From the NCBI GenBank assembly GCA_021186555.1, contig JAJKFL010000008.1, forward strand, positions 11,029,936-11,093,935: a stretch of DNA of 64,000 nt. The letters run 5' to 3'. This document shows positions 11,161-20,769 of this stretch, in pieces (the stretch's first letter is position 1; the number at the start of each line of letters is the position of its first letter). The translations under genes and the position numbers were made by a program. The notes beneath the pieces were generated by a model. It was not told the origin of the DNA and did no database searches. It worked only from the letters and a program-made list of their open reading frames with translations. Source of the DNA: Reticulitermes speratus (lineage: Eukaryota > Arthropoda > Insecta > Blattodea > Rhinotermitidae).

Positions 11161-11171
11161 CTTCTGTAATC

Positions 11172-11445
11172 TTCCTCCCCCCCCCCCTTATGACTCGACA
11201 GCCCTATATGGGCCTGGGCCTCCTCGTTTCGTCGAGGTTTCACGATCACACACTTTAGACACACCACAGTTGGTAGGACTCCTCTGGACGAGGGACCAGC
11301 TCGTCGCAGAGACCTCTACCTGACAACACACAACACTCACAACAGACAGACATCCATGCCCGCGGTGGGATTCGAACCCACGATCCTAGTAAGCGAGCGG
11401 CCGAAGACCCACGCCTTAGACCGCACGGCCACTGGGATCGGCTAT
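11172..11445 (-). mobile_element. SINE-A (tRNA-derived) with 10-bp target duplication
   Basis: Minus-strand SINE. The head (right end) complements to GCCGATCCCAGTGGCCGTGC and carries the B box GTGGGTTCGAATCCCACC. The body includes AGGTAGAGGTCTCTGCGACG, and the tail is a C/T run. TTCTGTAATC occurs at 11162-11171 and 11446-11455, a clean target duplication. The apparent peptide VGFEPTILVSERPK is only the B-box region read in frame. Confidence 0.8.
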
Positions 11446-11459
11446 TTCTGTAATCACAG

Positions 11460-11885
11460 TATAGTAATCAGAGTATATGAATCACAATCAGTCACGCTAG
11501 TATTCGAACAAATATCCATTCAGAGTCCTCACTCCACGTGTTATAGAAATCACGATCACGCTGACAGAGCTCTATTAGGGCAGCACACTGTCAAAGAACG
11601 TGCAAACAATCCCAGCTCCCAGTGTAACCCCGTCCTGAAGTGCTTCTTGGAATCCTGACCAGACAAACCCCAGGCGATCAGATCTTCCCTCCAGCAGCGA
11701 GAAGCACGAGCCACTAGCAAGTGAACTGACTGCCGTCTCTAATCGAAGGTCGTCCAAACCGTGGCTCTGGGATCGAAAAACTTTTATATATTTTATATAT
11801 TTAATTATACAATTTATCGCCGCTGTACATAGCTCAGCCTATACAGCGTCATATGATTGGATAATCAGTGAATAATTAACTGTAA
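11460..11885. other. unassigned stretch
   Basis: No supported gene. There is a short AT-rich patch (TATATATTTTATATATTTAA, 11785-11804). Confidence 0.3.
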
Positions 11886-11889
11886 ATGA

Positions 11890-12015
11890 TGTGCAAGGAA
11901 GCGGTCGTGGCTGATCTGAGGTACCATCTTCGTATCTGTCAAGGTCGACTGAGGAAAATCATGAAGAAACAAAGCCATAAACAGGTTTACAGGACATGAA
12001 AACTGGACCTTCCAA
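11890..12015. mobile_element. SINE-F-like fragment
   Basis: GGAAGCGGTCGTGGCTGATC followed by GAGGAAAATCATGAAGAAAC resembles the copies at 26686 and 55570. The head region is not clear. Confidence 0.35.
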
Positions 12016-12212
12016 ATACGAAATAAGAATACAACCCCATGACCGGTATCCTCAAAATCAAAGCGTACGTTGGCGATGCGAATAATTTTAAAAACTCTGG
12101 TGGCCCACACGTCACGTCAAGCAATAAGCACATTACATTTTGTAACGAAAAACACCATTAAGAATATTTTATTTTTAATCACGAAACACACACAACACAC
12201 ACACGTATGTGT

Positions 12213-12480
12213 GGGCCGGGATAGCGTAGTCGTTATAGCGACTCGCTACGGGCTGTACGGTCCGGGGATCGAATCCCGGTGGGGGTGAGATTTTCCGCAC
12301 CTGTCCAAACCGGCCCTGGGCCCCACCCAACCTCCCGTACAATGGGTACCGGGTCTTTCCCGGGGGTAAAGCGGCCAGAGCGTGGCGTTAACAACCCACC
12401 CCCACCTAGCACCGAGGTTAAGAAAAGAGGAGTAGAGCTACTCCTCCTCAGGGCCTTGACGGTGTGTTACAGACCTATAC
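12213..12480 (+). mobile_element. SINE-C, well preserved
   Basis: The tRNA-like head reads CCGGGATAGCGTAGTCGTTA (A-box region) with B box GGGATCGAATCCC. The body has AAACCGGCCCTGGGCCCCA, the GGGTACCGGGTCTTTCCCGG block, AAGCGGCC, and the GAGGAGTAGAGCTACTCCTC hairpin, ending near the TTGACGGTGTGTTACA tail. It is one of the best SINE-C copies here. The pieces TACCGGG, TTTCCCGG and AAGCGGCC recur, usually inverted, throughout the window. Confidence 0.75.
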
Positions 12481-12689
12481 ATTAGACCACGACACTCGGT
12501 GCTACCGCCACTCTGGGAAGATAACAAGTATCATGCAGGAGGTGCCTTCTTTTGTATGAAGACACGGACGGTCTGGTGCCGGCAATGGATAATAAGAATT
12601 CTACCATGGCAATATTACATCATAACAGACCTTGCGTTGCTATTTCATTCACCTGACCAAGTCTTATGGGACGTTACATCGTGAAGATT

Positions 12690-12775
12690 ACTAAATAAAT
12701 AGTTATCGACGTTCCGGACACATTATGCTCCTCCGAAACGTCGGTAACTATTTACCAGTCTACGCTAAGTAGCAT
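12690..12775. repeat. short fold-back with GAAACGTCGG arms
   Basis: AATAGTTATCGACGTTCCGG (12703-12722) is nearly the reverse complement of TCCGAAACGTCGGTAACTATT (12734-12754). The outer flanks (GGGACGTTACATC and AGTAGCATCCCAG) continue the symmetry weakly. It is related to the fold-backs at 1290 and 63012. Confidence 0.6.
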
Positions 12776-12789
12776 CCCAGAATACTTAA

Positions 12790-13385
12790 ACATTCTATGG
12801 AAAGTCTGTGCAACTCAAATTTTACTGCTCAAATTTCGACGACCTTTATTCCAGTCTGTTAATAAATGCGACCCTCACACTACCGTACACCCCTGATGTG
12901 CGGAACTGTTGGAGGGGAGGTAAGGCCTGTGGGGTTCTTTTGTAAAATAAACCAGACAACACCCTTTTAGTGAGTCCCAACATTTTGAAAAACTTTTGGA
13001 ACATGGTCAAGGATACTGTAACAGGTAAAAATGTGCAGTTCGGAGTGACGCGTACCTGAACTGTTATAGCGATGCTAGAATAACATGCAGCAACAAACTG
13101 TCAGCTTCGAAAGCTCGACACATACAGCAGCCTGCCTACAACCCGCAGAACACTGAAGAGTTTTGTGTAACTGATACAGCAACAGGCTGCGGGTTGGAGG
13201 AGACTTCCAATTCGAACACTGGTCTTATTGTAATTAAGTTCCTGCTGCGTCTACATGAATGCGAGACCTGGGTGACAGGAGATGCCCATACAAGACGATT
13301 ACAAACAGCAGAAATTACACTTCTTTGAGCAGTTGCTAGATTTAGGCAATGTGACAAGTTAAAGAAATGGCGACATTAGAACGCA
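12790..13385. other. unassigned stretch
   Basis: No gene or known repeat recognised. The minus-strand open frame at 13136-13357 lacks recognisable motifs. Confidence 0.3.
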
Positions 13386-13388
13386 CTC

Positions 13389-13555
13389 GCGTCCGCCATT
13401 TGTCCCTGCACTGAGCCACATCAATCCAGTCCATGCCCCCCCCCCCCATCCCATTTCTTTATGATCTATTTTAATATTATCCTCCCATCTACGCTTTAAG
13501 TCTTCCAAGCCTATTTCCCAAAGCTTTCCCCACCAAAATCGTGTACACACCTCCC
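13389..13555 (-). pseudogene. non-LTR retrotransposon 3' end (family L-A)
   Basis: The minus strand reads ...TRFWWGKLWEI, then a [10 protein letters not shown] block and a W-x-GL-WL-AGTNGG block. This is the same C-terminal region as at 14761-15020, where the equivalent reads FWWGHL and [11 protein letters not shown] run at 13437-13447 has replaced part of the middle. It is 5'-truncated and frameshifted. Confidence 0.6.
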
Positions 13556-13632
13556 CCTTCTTAACATAATGTAGATTGAAAGTTTAACTGTTGGACATAA
13601 AGTTATATATTCCTCTGATAGTAAGAATTAGG

Positions 13633-14062
13633 GCTGATCCCAGTGGCCGTGCGGTCTAAGGCGCGGGTCTTCGGCCGCTCGCTTACTAGGATCGTGGGTT
13701 CGAATCCCACCGGGGGCATGGATGTTTGTGTTGTGTTTGTTGTAAGGACGGTAGCATGGAACGTAAAAGTGACATGAAGGGCGAAAGGATTTAAAACAGT
13801 ACAAAAATGGATCAAAGGGGAAAAACCCCGGACAGGCAAAAAAAAAAAATCCCACCGGGGGCATGGATGTCTGTTTTTTGTGAGTGTTGTGTGATAAGTA
13901 GAGGTCTCTGCGTCGGGCTGACCAGCCCGACGCAGAGACCTCTACTTATCACTTACTCTTCCAGAGGAGTCCTACCGAGTGTGGTGTGTCTCACTGAGTG
14001 TAATTGTGAAGCCTCGATAATAAGGAAGCCCTGGCCCACCAGGGGCTGTTGAGCCATGGAAA
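13633..14062 (+). mobile_element. SINE-A with one internal duplication and an inverted duplication
   Basis: The head is GATCCCAGTGGCCGTGCGG with B box GGGTTCGAATCCCACC (13697-13712). An extra block follows the B box: it runs to CAAAAATGGATCAAAGGGG and GACAGGCA plus an A run, after which ATCCCACCGGGGGCATGGAT is repeated (13849-13868). The normal body then resumes, but its AGTAGAGGTCTCTGCGTCGG segment is followed at once by its own reverse complement (13891-13919 with 13924-13952). It ends with GGGGCTGTTGAGCCATGG and an A-rich tail. No clean target duplication was found. Confidence 0.8.
13891..13952. repeat. 29-bp perfect palindrome inside SINE-A
   Basis: Two perfect 29-bp arms (13891-13919 and 13924-13952) with a 4-bp spacer. 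The left arm is ordinary SINE-A body. The right arm is an inverted copy of it that other SINE-A copies lack. Confidence 0.95.
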
Positions 14063-14069
14063 AAGGAAG

Positions 14070-14755
14070 TAAAGCAAGCATTAGGGTGCGGAATTAATTC
14101 ATCGTGTCTCAGGTCACAGAATAATGGCTGGGCTTGTGAACATACCAACATACTTTCGGCTTCCAGAATATGCGGGGAATTTTGGGCAGCATCGGCTTCT
14201 CTAGACGGAGTGCTCCATGAAGTTAGTTCAATATGCCTAGTGTATTTCTTTGTTTCAATGTATGATTTCTGCTCGCTGAATGTTAACAGCCTCAACAAGG
14301 AAACACCACACGGTCCAATAGGCTGTAAACCCACACAAAATGACATTTAACGCACCCATCGCTATGCACTAGCCGTGTAAGTAATTTGTGTGCAGTAATG
14401 GACCCAACAATAAGCAGCAAGTAAATGAGCCTGCAGTAGACTACAGTAAGATCACAGCTCTTCCAATAAAAGCAGCCGTCTACTGCAGACGCTGGTTGCG
14501 ATACAGAGCAGCCGGTCTCCACACTTGGCCATTTGACTTAGGCTCTTATTTGAATACGTAGAATTTCCTTCGGATATGACTAAAACGATTACAAATGTTT
14601 TCCTTGAATCCCACTTTCAAAATTACGCCACGCCATTCAGCCTGGCGACCTTCGAAACCTTCCCATTTGCAAAATACGAGGGAAGTAGGCGGTGTGTGTG
14701 GGAGAAATTCAATGAATGTGTTGTGTAACAACGGCATCTAAGAAGAAATTATAAC
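14070..14755. other. unassigned stretch
   Basis: No gene or known repeat recognised. Open frames at 13972-14346 and 14292-14522 (minus) have no recognisable motif, and the first begins inside the SINE. Confidence 0.3.
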
Positions 14756-14760
14756 TAGCT

Positions 14761-15020
14761 AACTCCATGCAGCAGAGTCCTTTCTGAGAAGCTAACAGTT
14801 CCTCAGCTAGTCAAGAAATTCCCCGCACTTTATGGAACCCGAAGGTTCATTACCTAATTCACAAGAGCCCGCCACCCGTTCCTACCTGAGCCATATCAAT
14901 CCAGTCCATGCCACCATCCCACTTCTTGAAGATCCATTTTGATATTATCTTCCCATCTACGCCTAGGTCTTCCAAGTGGTCTCTGTACCTCAGATGTCCC
15001 CACCAAAACCCTGTATGCAC
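14761..15020 (-). pseudogene. non-LTR retrotransposon 3' end (family L-A), best copy
   Basis: The minus strand encodes, with few breaks, [18 protein letters not shown], then [16 protein letters not shown], then MDWIDMAQ, before a frameshift. The 3' part has a short untranslated end (GGTTCCATAAAG region, minus strand) shared with the copies at 8063, 35418 and 51270. The block lies downstream of reverse transcriptase in such elements. Nothing upstream of it remains, so the insertion is strongly 5'-truncated. Confidence 0.65.
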
Positions 15021-15024
15021 CTGT

Positions 15025-15300
15025 CTACGTTCCACATGCCAATCACGACGCTAGTAAAAGTAGAAGTAAAGCTGTGCACGTGCACGCCACGTAAGCAAAC
15101 AGAAAGTTAAAAAAAACAAGATAGATGCACATACTAATACTTTAATCACTACACAGTGTAAAACCACCGAAGGACATCCATCACTCGAACCACCACCACC
15201 ACCATGAAGCCCTGAATTTTAACTATCAAAACGTGTGCAAATACATACTACTTCTTATAGGAAATAATAAGTAATTATGGTTTTATACATTTTAACTGTA
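15025..15300. other. unassigned stretch
   Basis: Nothing recognised. The short ACCACCACCACC run at 15200-15212 is a microsatellite. Confidence 0.3.
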
Positions 15301-15430
15301 AAGGGGAGGCCTCCCCCCGGAACACATGTTTTTTTTTTTTTATTTTATGATCTTGTAACTTCTACCTGTTGATGGCCGGCGTACGCGGCCGAAACATGTT
15401 GTAAACAAAATAAACAGTGAATGTGAAAAG
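15280..15430 (+). mobile_element. Penelope-like terminal fragment with hammerhead-like motif
   Basis: ACTGTAAAGGGGAGGCCTCC (15296-15315) precedes the motif at 15359-15407. The minus-strand copy at 28391-28495 has the same order: ACTGTAAAAGGGGAGGTCTCC, a spacer, then the motif. Conservation of both parts in two loci defines a dispersed element. No reverse transcriptase is present. The Penelope assignment is inference from the ribozyme-like motif. Confidence 0.4.
15359..15407 (+). ncRNA. hammerhead-like motif, degenerate core
   Basis: CTGTTGA replaces CTGANGA (15366-15372), so A6 of the core is T. Stem II is GGCC (15374-15377) with GGCC (15387-15390) around GGCGTACGC. GAAA (15391-15394), the palindrome ACATGT and a T at the cleavage position follow. 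Stem I keeps TAC (15363-15365) with GTA (15401-15403). The A-to-T core change should abolish activity. Confidence 0.35.
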
Positions 15431-15586
15431 TGTTGTGTTCACTCTGACAAAGATTGAAATAGTAGATTATATACAACGGGATGACGATTCAAAAAAAAAA
15501 AAAACTGAAAACTTAAATTATATTGCAATGTGTTCCTAAACGCACTCGAGACTTGACTAAAATTATATGTCTATTAAAATTACAGA

Positions 15587-15592
15587 ACTCAC
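15587..15592 (-). promoter_or_regulatory. putative 5' splice site
   Basis: The plus strand reads ACTCAC, giving GTGAGT on the coding strand. It follows the last coding base of the candidate exon (codon CAC plus T). It is a strong match to the metazoan donor consensus at the point where the frame degenerates. Confidence 0.5.
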
Positions 15593-16022
15593 AGTGCAAA
15601 AGATTTTTCCAGCTGCTCCCTAGCGCTCGAAGACATTTGTTCAGCGTCCCTGAAGCCGCGCTGAAGTTCGCTGAACCGGAAGACGCGTGAGCCCCTCGTC
15701 TGGTGCAGCTAGTCAAGTTGCCATCAGAGTGGCTCCGGCTCACCACAGATAAAGGTATCATCGAACTGGACGCATTGTTCTTCCTGCTTAAAGAGTTGGT
15801 CATCGAACTGCCCGAATATTGCTTGGAGTAAGTTTTAGCCGTAATTGACGACACTTCCAAGTCTTCTGAGGCAACTACGATAATCTCGTCTTCTTCAGAC
15901 GGATCTCTGAAGCTACGATACGTTGACGTGAGGCCTCTGTTCCTCCTGTTTAATGACTGTCGACGTGCATCACAGGACGACCTCTTTGGAGGTAAAGGAG
16001 GTGGTCCAAAACACGTGCCCAT
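15593..16022 (-). CDS. probable first coding exon of an unidentified host gene
   Basis: This is the only stretch that looks like host protein-coding DNA. The chosen ATG (16022) gives MGTCFGPPPLPPKRSS. A second in-frame ATG lies 18 bases upstream (16040), and an in-frame TAA sits near 16095-16097, so the start is one of these two. The frame runs 143 codons plus one base to a consensus splice donor, GTGAGT (bases 15592 down to 15587); past it the frame soon stops. The product is rich in Ser, Arg and Asn and looks disordered. It has PPLPPK, a PxLPxK motif of the kind bound by Crk-type SH3 domains, an acidic PSEEDE patch, and RSHSDGNL, a basophilic-kinase-like site. If Met at 16022 is used, Gly2 and Cys4 could allow N-myristoylation and palmitoylation. 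I do not recognise the gene. The next exon would lie to the left on the minus strand and is not identifiable here. A fragment of a repeat is possible but less likely. Confidence 0.55.
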
Positions 16023-16099
16023 TACTCCAGAGTGTATCATTCCGACGTAATTATATAGAATGTATAACAAACCGTTAGCGTTATTTCCACACGATTATA

Positions 16100-17320
16100 T
16101 ACTTCCTCCGTAACACAATAATGAAGTCTTAGTGTTTTGTACACAGAAGATGTATCTACTGGAAAAATGCCAACTGTAAAGATCACTTCTTCCATATTTC
16201 ATGTACAACACAAATTCAACCCACAAAACTTCTGACAGAAAACAAATATATATCACTCCGTTTATCACTCGGTTAATCACACAAACAAAACACTGATATG
16301 TTTGTCACTTGCTTCACTAATTACCAAAACACGCTCTTCAAAAACAGAAATATAAACTGATAGGCAATTTAACGACACATTATAGGTTCAAAATGCAAAA
16401 TGTTTTGTGTGAAAGAACGGAAGGTTAAAATCTAATCACATAAAAAGGAACTTCGTATCAACAACAACACATCAAGTCTAGCAAAACTACAGTGCTGTCA
16501 TCTCTACTACGACGCAGCCAGCGAACGAATGAGTATTTCGTTTGCACTTAAAGACACCCAGCAGCCACTCTAGACACATTCCTCAGCGACTAATAACTGC
16601 AACACGTAACAAGGCCACGTTAACTTGCAACACAAACTGTACGAAACATTTGAACAGCCCACGTGTGATATTCCATTTAGCCAACCACGACAAAGGAGTG
16701 GGGATGAGTTCACGCGTGCAGAAAGAGGAGAGGTTTTATGTTTGACCGTCTAAACATGAGCTCTAAATACGACTACACTGAACTTGGCGGGACAGTCCGT
16801 TGCTGGGAGACATTACGAGGGTGGGGGTGGAGGGAGGGGAGGCACAGTTACTCTGGGTGTTGTGTGCCGCAGTGTTTGCCCGCATCACGTGACTTCTGGG
16901 GGTTCACCACGCCCCCCCCCCCCCACTCACTACTATGGCCCTCATGATAAACACGAGGGCGTAGCCCCCTCTACTGTTTTCCTCTCCGTCATTAACTATA
17001 TTTTCTACCGACCTAACCTGGGAAATCATTAATATTGTAGAGAGAAATGACTTACACAGGTGGAGTGAGTCCTTTACGGCACGCCCTTTAATTCATTCTT
17101 ACGTCGGTTTAAAAAGTTAGAAATAGGTGTAATACCGTATGACGGAATGCTCCTGTTACGTCACGTACGGGTCCGTCCTATTTCGCCATTAACAGGCCCA
17201 TAAACCTGCCTAGAACGAGAACAGGACCTCACTTTCGAACACACGTTCCGAAGGCCGAAACTTGCCGCTTCCCCATCCCGTACTCTAACTCATATTTGGC
17301 AATTACACTTTTCGTAAACT
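16100..17320. other. unassigned region upstream of the candidate exon
   Basis: This is where the promoter or 5' UTR of the candidate gene would lie, but no convincing initiator or TATA arrangement can be named. It holds a C run at 16912-16924. The plus-strand frames near 16738-17032 have no recognisable motif. Confidence 0.3.
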
Positions 17321-17321
17321 A

Positions 17322-17575
17322 TACCAGCCGATCCCGGTAGCCGTGCACTCTACGGCGTAAGTTTGTAGCCCCTTGATTGCTCGGATTGCGGGTTCGAATC
17401 CCGCTAAGGGCATGGATATTCGTCTCTTGTGTTTGTTGCGTGTTGTGTAGGTAGCGGCCTCTGCGACGGGCTGATCACTCGTGCAGAGGAGACCTACCGT
17501 GTGTGTGTGTGATCTAGAAACCTCAACAATGAGGCGGCCTAGGCCCGAGTTGGGCTGTTGCGCCACAGAAACAAT
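17322..17575 (+). mobile_element. SINE-A, diverged copy
   Basis: The head is GCCGATCCCGGTAGCCGTGC with B box GCGGGTTCGAATCCCGC (17389-17405). The body has GCGACGGGCTGATCACTCGT and GAGGAGACCTACC, ending at GGGCTGTTGCGCCACAGAAA. R480 sequence begins immediately afterwards. Confidence 0.7.
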
Positions 17576-17579
17576 ACAA

Positions 17580-18067
17580 GCAATGTACGTGTAACGTAAC
17601 ATTAAGGAGAGTTCGCGTAACCATTCTTGTCGTGTCTATATTCTTGCCTTAGTTATCCCACATGCAAATCGCATCTTTTCTGCGCCGTATTATACCGTCA
17701 TCTGTGGCCTGTCCGGCTCTACCATATTTTCCGGCATTATCTCATAAACGGCACGATTTTCGGGGAAAACATTATTGAGTGTAAAATGTGTTTTGATTTT
17801 CTCCACAACATGTGTTTCAAACATTTCTCATTCTAAGAAGAATTCAACAATATATTATCATAAATGTACATAGGTCTTCATGTAAAGTACCTGTTATTCT
17901 TGCCAGATTTTAATCCAGCTTGCATTTTCTCTCAGATTTTTCGAAAAATCCTCAAATATAAAATTTCATGAAAATCCGTTCAATGGGTGCCGAGTTATTC
18001 CATGCGGACGGACAGACAGACAAGACGTAGCTAAAAGTCGCTTTTCGCAGTTTTGCGAACGCGTCTA
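17580..18067 (+). repeat. R480 interspersed repeat, copy 1
   Basis: Long copy beginning CAATGTACGTGTAACGTAAC and ending GCGAACGCGTCTAA. Conserved interior blocks are GCCATC or CATCTGTGGCCTGTCCGGCT, TCTAAGAAGAATTCAACA, ATAGGTCTTCATGTAAAGTA and a CGGACGGACAGACAGAC run. There is no coding capacity. Other long copies: 21661-22188, 48132-48629, 56680-57026. Confidence 0.85.
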
Positions 18068-18074
18068 AAAACAC

Positions 18075-18300
18075 TACACCAAGTTGTGCCATGGATGAGA
18101 CGGTTGGTTTCCGGCTTCTCGTCGCGAATGCCCGGATTCAAATCCCAGTACACTGGTGTGGGATTTGTGGTGGATAAGCTGCCACTAGGGCAGGTATTTC
18201 TCCGAGCACGTCTGTTATCCCCTGTCAATTTTATTACAGCAATGTTCAATACTCATATTTCATTCATCTACCACCGACGCTATGAATTCTTAGCAATTAA
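18075..18300 (+). mobile_element. SINE-E (probable tRNA-derived)
   Basis: Has GATTCAAATCCCAGTACACT as a B-box-like region, GGATTTGTGGTGGATAAGCT, TTTCTCCGAGCACGTCTGTT, and a tail of CATTCATCTACCACCGACGC. The same blocks occur at 20770-20995 and, inverted, at 38880-39105 and 40850-41010. It abuts the end of R480 copy 1. Confidence 0.65.
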
Positions 18301-18535
18301 TCAACAGTCTTTTAAAAACAACTCTCTCTCACTCACTCACTCCCTCTCTCATGAATTATGCGATATTAAAGGATCAAATGAGCAAGACGTTGTTACAAAA
18401 CACGCGTAATTATACACAGTTATATTCAGTTCTGGACGGTCCACCACACACCATTAGCTTTAATTAAATAAATACCGAGTATTCTAAGACACACCATAAG
18501 ATGTTTTCCGTATCTCAGTACAAGATTTAGAATCG
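18300..18535. other. unassigned stretch with CT/ACTC microsatellite
   Basis: CTCTCTCTCACTCACTCACT at 18325-18344 is simple repeat. Nothing else is recognised. Confidence 0.35.
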
Positions 18536-18550
18536 ATATCTATAATTCGT

Positions 18551-19546
18551 GCCGAACCCAGTGGCCGTGCGGTCAAAGGCGTGGGTCTGCGGCCGCTCGC
18601 TTGCTGGGATTGTGGGTTCGAATCCCACCGGGGGCATGGATGTTTGTGTTGTGTTTGTTGTAAGGACGGTAATATGGAACGTAAAGTGACATGAAGGACG
18701 AAAGGATTTAAACAGTACAAAAATGGATCAAAGGGGAAAAACCCGGACAGGCAAAAAAAAAATCCCACCGGGGGCATGGATGTTTGTGTTGTGTTTGATG
18801 TAAGGACGGTAGCGTGGATTAAACAGTACAAAAATGGATCAAAGGGGAAAAACCCCGGACAGGCAAAAAAAAAAATCCCACCGGGGGCATGGATGTTTGT
18901 GTTGTGTTTGATGTAAGGACGGTAGCGTGGATTAAACAGTACAAAAATGGATCAAAGGGGAAAAACCCCGGACAGGCAAAAAAAAAAAAAATCCCACCGG
19001 TGGTATGGATGTTTGTGTTGTGTTTGATGTAAGGACGGTTAGCGTGGATTAAACAGTACAAAAATGGATCAAAGGGGAGAAAACCCGGACAGGCAAAAAA
19101 AAAAAAATCCCACCGGTGGTATGGATGTTTGTGTTGTGTTTGATGTAAGGACGGTAGCATGGATTAAACAGTACAAAAATGGATCAAAGGGGGAAAACCC
19201 CGGACAGGCAAAAAAAAAATCCCACCGGGGCATGGATGTTTGTGTTGTGTTTGATGTAAGGACGGTAGCATGGATTAAACAGTACAAAAATGGATTTAAC
19301 AGTACAAAAGTGGATCAAAGGGGAAAAACCCCGGACAGGCAAAAAAAAAAAAAATCCACCGGGGCATGGATGTCTGTCTGTTGTGAGTGTTGTGTGTTGT
19401 CAGGTAGAGGTCTCTGCGACGGGCTGATCACTCGTCCAGAGGAGTCCTACCGAGTGTGGTGTGTCTAATGTGTGTGATCATGAAACCTCGAAATGAGGAG
19501 GCTAGGCACCTGAAAAGGGGCTGTTGAGCCATAGGAAAAAAAAAAA
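18551..19546 (+). mobile_element. SINE-A enlarged to ~1 kb by internal tandem amplification
   Basis: A single insertion bounded by the 13-bp target duplication ATCTATAATTCGT (18538-18550 and 19547-19559). It has a normal SINE-A head with B box GGGTTCGAATCCCACC and a normal 3' body and A tail (from about 19370). Between them are six to seven head-to-tail units of ~115 bp. Each starts ATCCCACCGGNGGNATGGAT and contains AAACAGTACAAAAATGGATC and CCCGGACAGGC plus an A run of varying length. Unit boundaries fall at ATCCCACCGG, the sequence that forms the end of the B box, which suggests slippage at that short homology. Long minus-strand frames here are spurious. Confidence 0.9.
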
Positions 19547-19559
19547 ATCTATAATTCGT

Positions 19560-19820
19560 AGGTGGGCAAATTTACAATCCACATGCCTGTAAAAGTCGAC
19601 AGTTGACAGTGGAGTCCCCGAGTTTTACCATGCAACATACTGTAACTGTCACACGTTATAATCAAATTGAGACATAAAATGCTTTGCGTTTAAAGGTGAA
19701 CTTTATATTAAATTTCCCCAAAAATCCGTGCAGCAGGAGTGCCCTGATAAATGTGGGCGGGCGGACAGAGAGGCGTGACAAACCTTACAGTCGCTTCATA
19801 CAAGCGAACGCCATTAAAAA
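19560..19820. repeat. R480 3' fragment and unassigned flank
   Basis: AAATTTCCCCAAAAATCCGTGC and GGGCGGGCGGACAGAGAGGC (about 19705-19815) resemble the last third of R480, with AAGCGAACGCC at the end. The first part is unassigned. Confidence 0.4.
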
Positions 19821-19945
19821 TTAATTTTAAATATATTAATTCGCTATTGGGAAATAATCCCTGTTTGCTTTGATAATCATACTAAATACACACAAGCACA
19901 GTAAAAGAAAGCAGAGTTCTTTGAATACCACAGTTGATGCTATAT

Positions 19946-20033
19946 ATATACAGGGTATACACAAAAGAATGGTGCGGTTTCAATAGTGAAATCTATTGAA
20001 ACCGCACCATTCTTTTGTGTATACCCTGTATAT
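19946..20033. mobile_element. mariner-type palindrome, 41-bp arms
   Basis: Two perfect 41-bp arms (19946-19986 and 19993-20033) around TGAAAT. Each arm reads outward-in as CAGGGTATACACAAAAGAAT then GGTGCGGTTTC, flanked by TATA. A CAGGGT start at a TA target and an ACAAAAG block are typical of mariner-family termini. This looks like two termini joined with the interior lost. Confidence 0.75.
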
Positions 20034-20073
20034 GGTTACCACTGTGCTTTAAGTGGTTATACAAGCCTGCAAC

Positions 20074-20260
20074 CCCTGGGGTCGACTCAGCCTCTAACAG
20101 AAATGAGTACCAGGAGTATTTCCTGGGGAGGTAAAGGCGGCCGGTGCGTAAGGCTGACAACCTTACCACCTTCATGTGCCGATTGTCTAGAAATCTGGCA
20201 GCCTCAACCTCCTGGAACCCTAAGGGCCTGTCCAGGTCTGTAATGGGATTGCTTCACCTT
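20074..20260 (+). mobile_element. SINE-B, 5'-truncated, 14-bp target duplication
   Basis: TACAAGCCTGCAAC occurs at 20060-20073 and again at 20261-20274. Between them lies SINE-B lacking its tRNA head: it starts CCCTGGGGTCGACTCAGCCT, continues through GTACCAGGAG, AGGTAAAGGCGGCCGGTGCG and GCCTCAACCTCCTGGAACCC, and ends in a CACCTT tail. Confidence 0.9.
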
Positions 20261-20274
20261 TACAAGCCTGCAAC

Positions 20275-20765
20275 ATATGACGTATGGTGTAGCGTTAGTA
20301 ACGACTGCCCAAACACGGACCAACACGACGGCGTAACACAGTCCTCATCCCTTCGACTTCCAAATCCCTCCTCATTTCGACTTCCCGTTTGTTTACAACG
20401 TAATACAGTAAAATACATAAATATATTATTATTATGCATATTTATGAGGTGGGTTAAGACGTACCGAACACACCCATTTCACTGTAAGAAAGCACAATAT
20501 AAAATTAAATGAAAATTATGGGACCACTTATCCATGCAGGATTCCATATACTGCTCGACTTAGAATTATTTATATTACTGAACTGCAGTAGCATGCAAAC
20601 AGAAGACGTTTCGAACGAAACTTATGGCTGCAAACTGGCCAGTCGAATATGGCAGTACGAGTATTTATGAAAACTCTGTAAACTGGGTACCTAATTACAC
20701 TTGCTTCTCTTTTCCATCGAAACATGCGGACGGGATCACATTTCTGTTCTCCGTTCATTACGTCA
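20275..20765. other. unassigned stretch
   Basis: Nothing recognised. The plus-strand frame at 20144-20512 starts inside the SINE and is not supported as coding. Confidence 0.3.
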
Positions 20766-20769
20766 GTGG

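Noticed and set aside
11356-11658. Conserved peptide VGFEPTILVSERPK... seen at several loci
   Set aside because: It is the translation of the SINE-A tRNA-like head around the B box, on either strand, not a protein family.
12213-12285. Possible tRNA gene
   Set aside because: Same reasoning: it is the SINE-C head, present in over fifteen copies with a common body.
18484-19468. Overlapping frames of 72-134 codons on both strands
   Set aside because: All come from the SINE-A internal tandem units.
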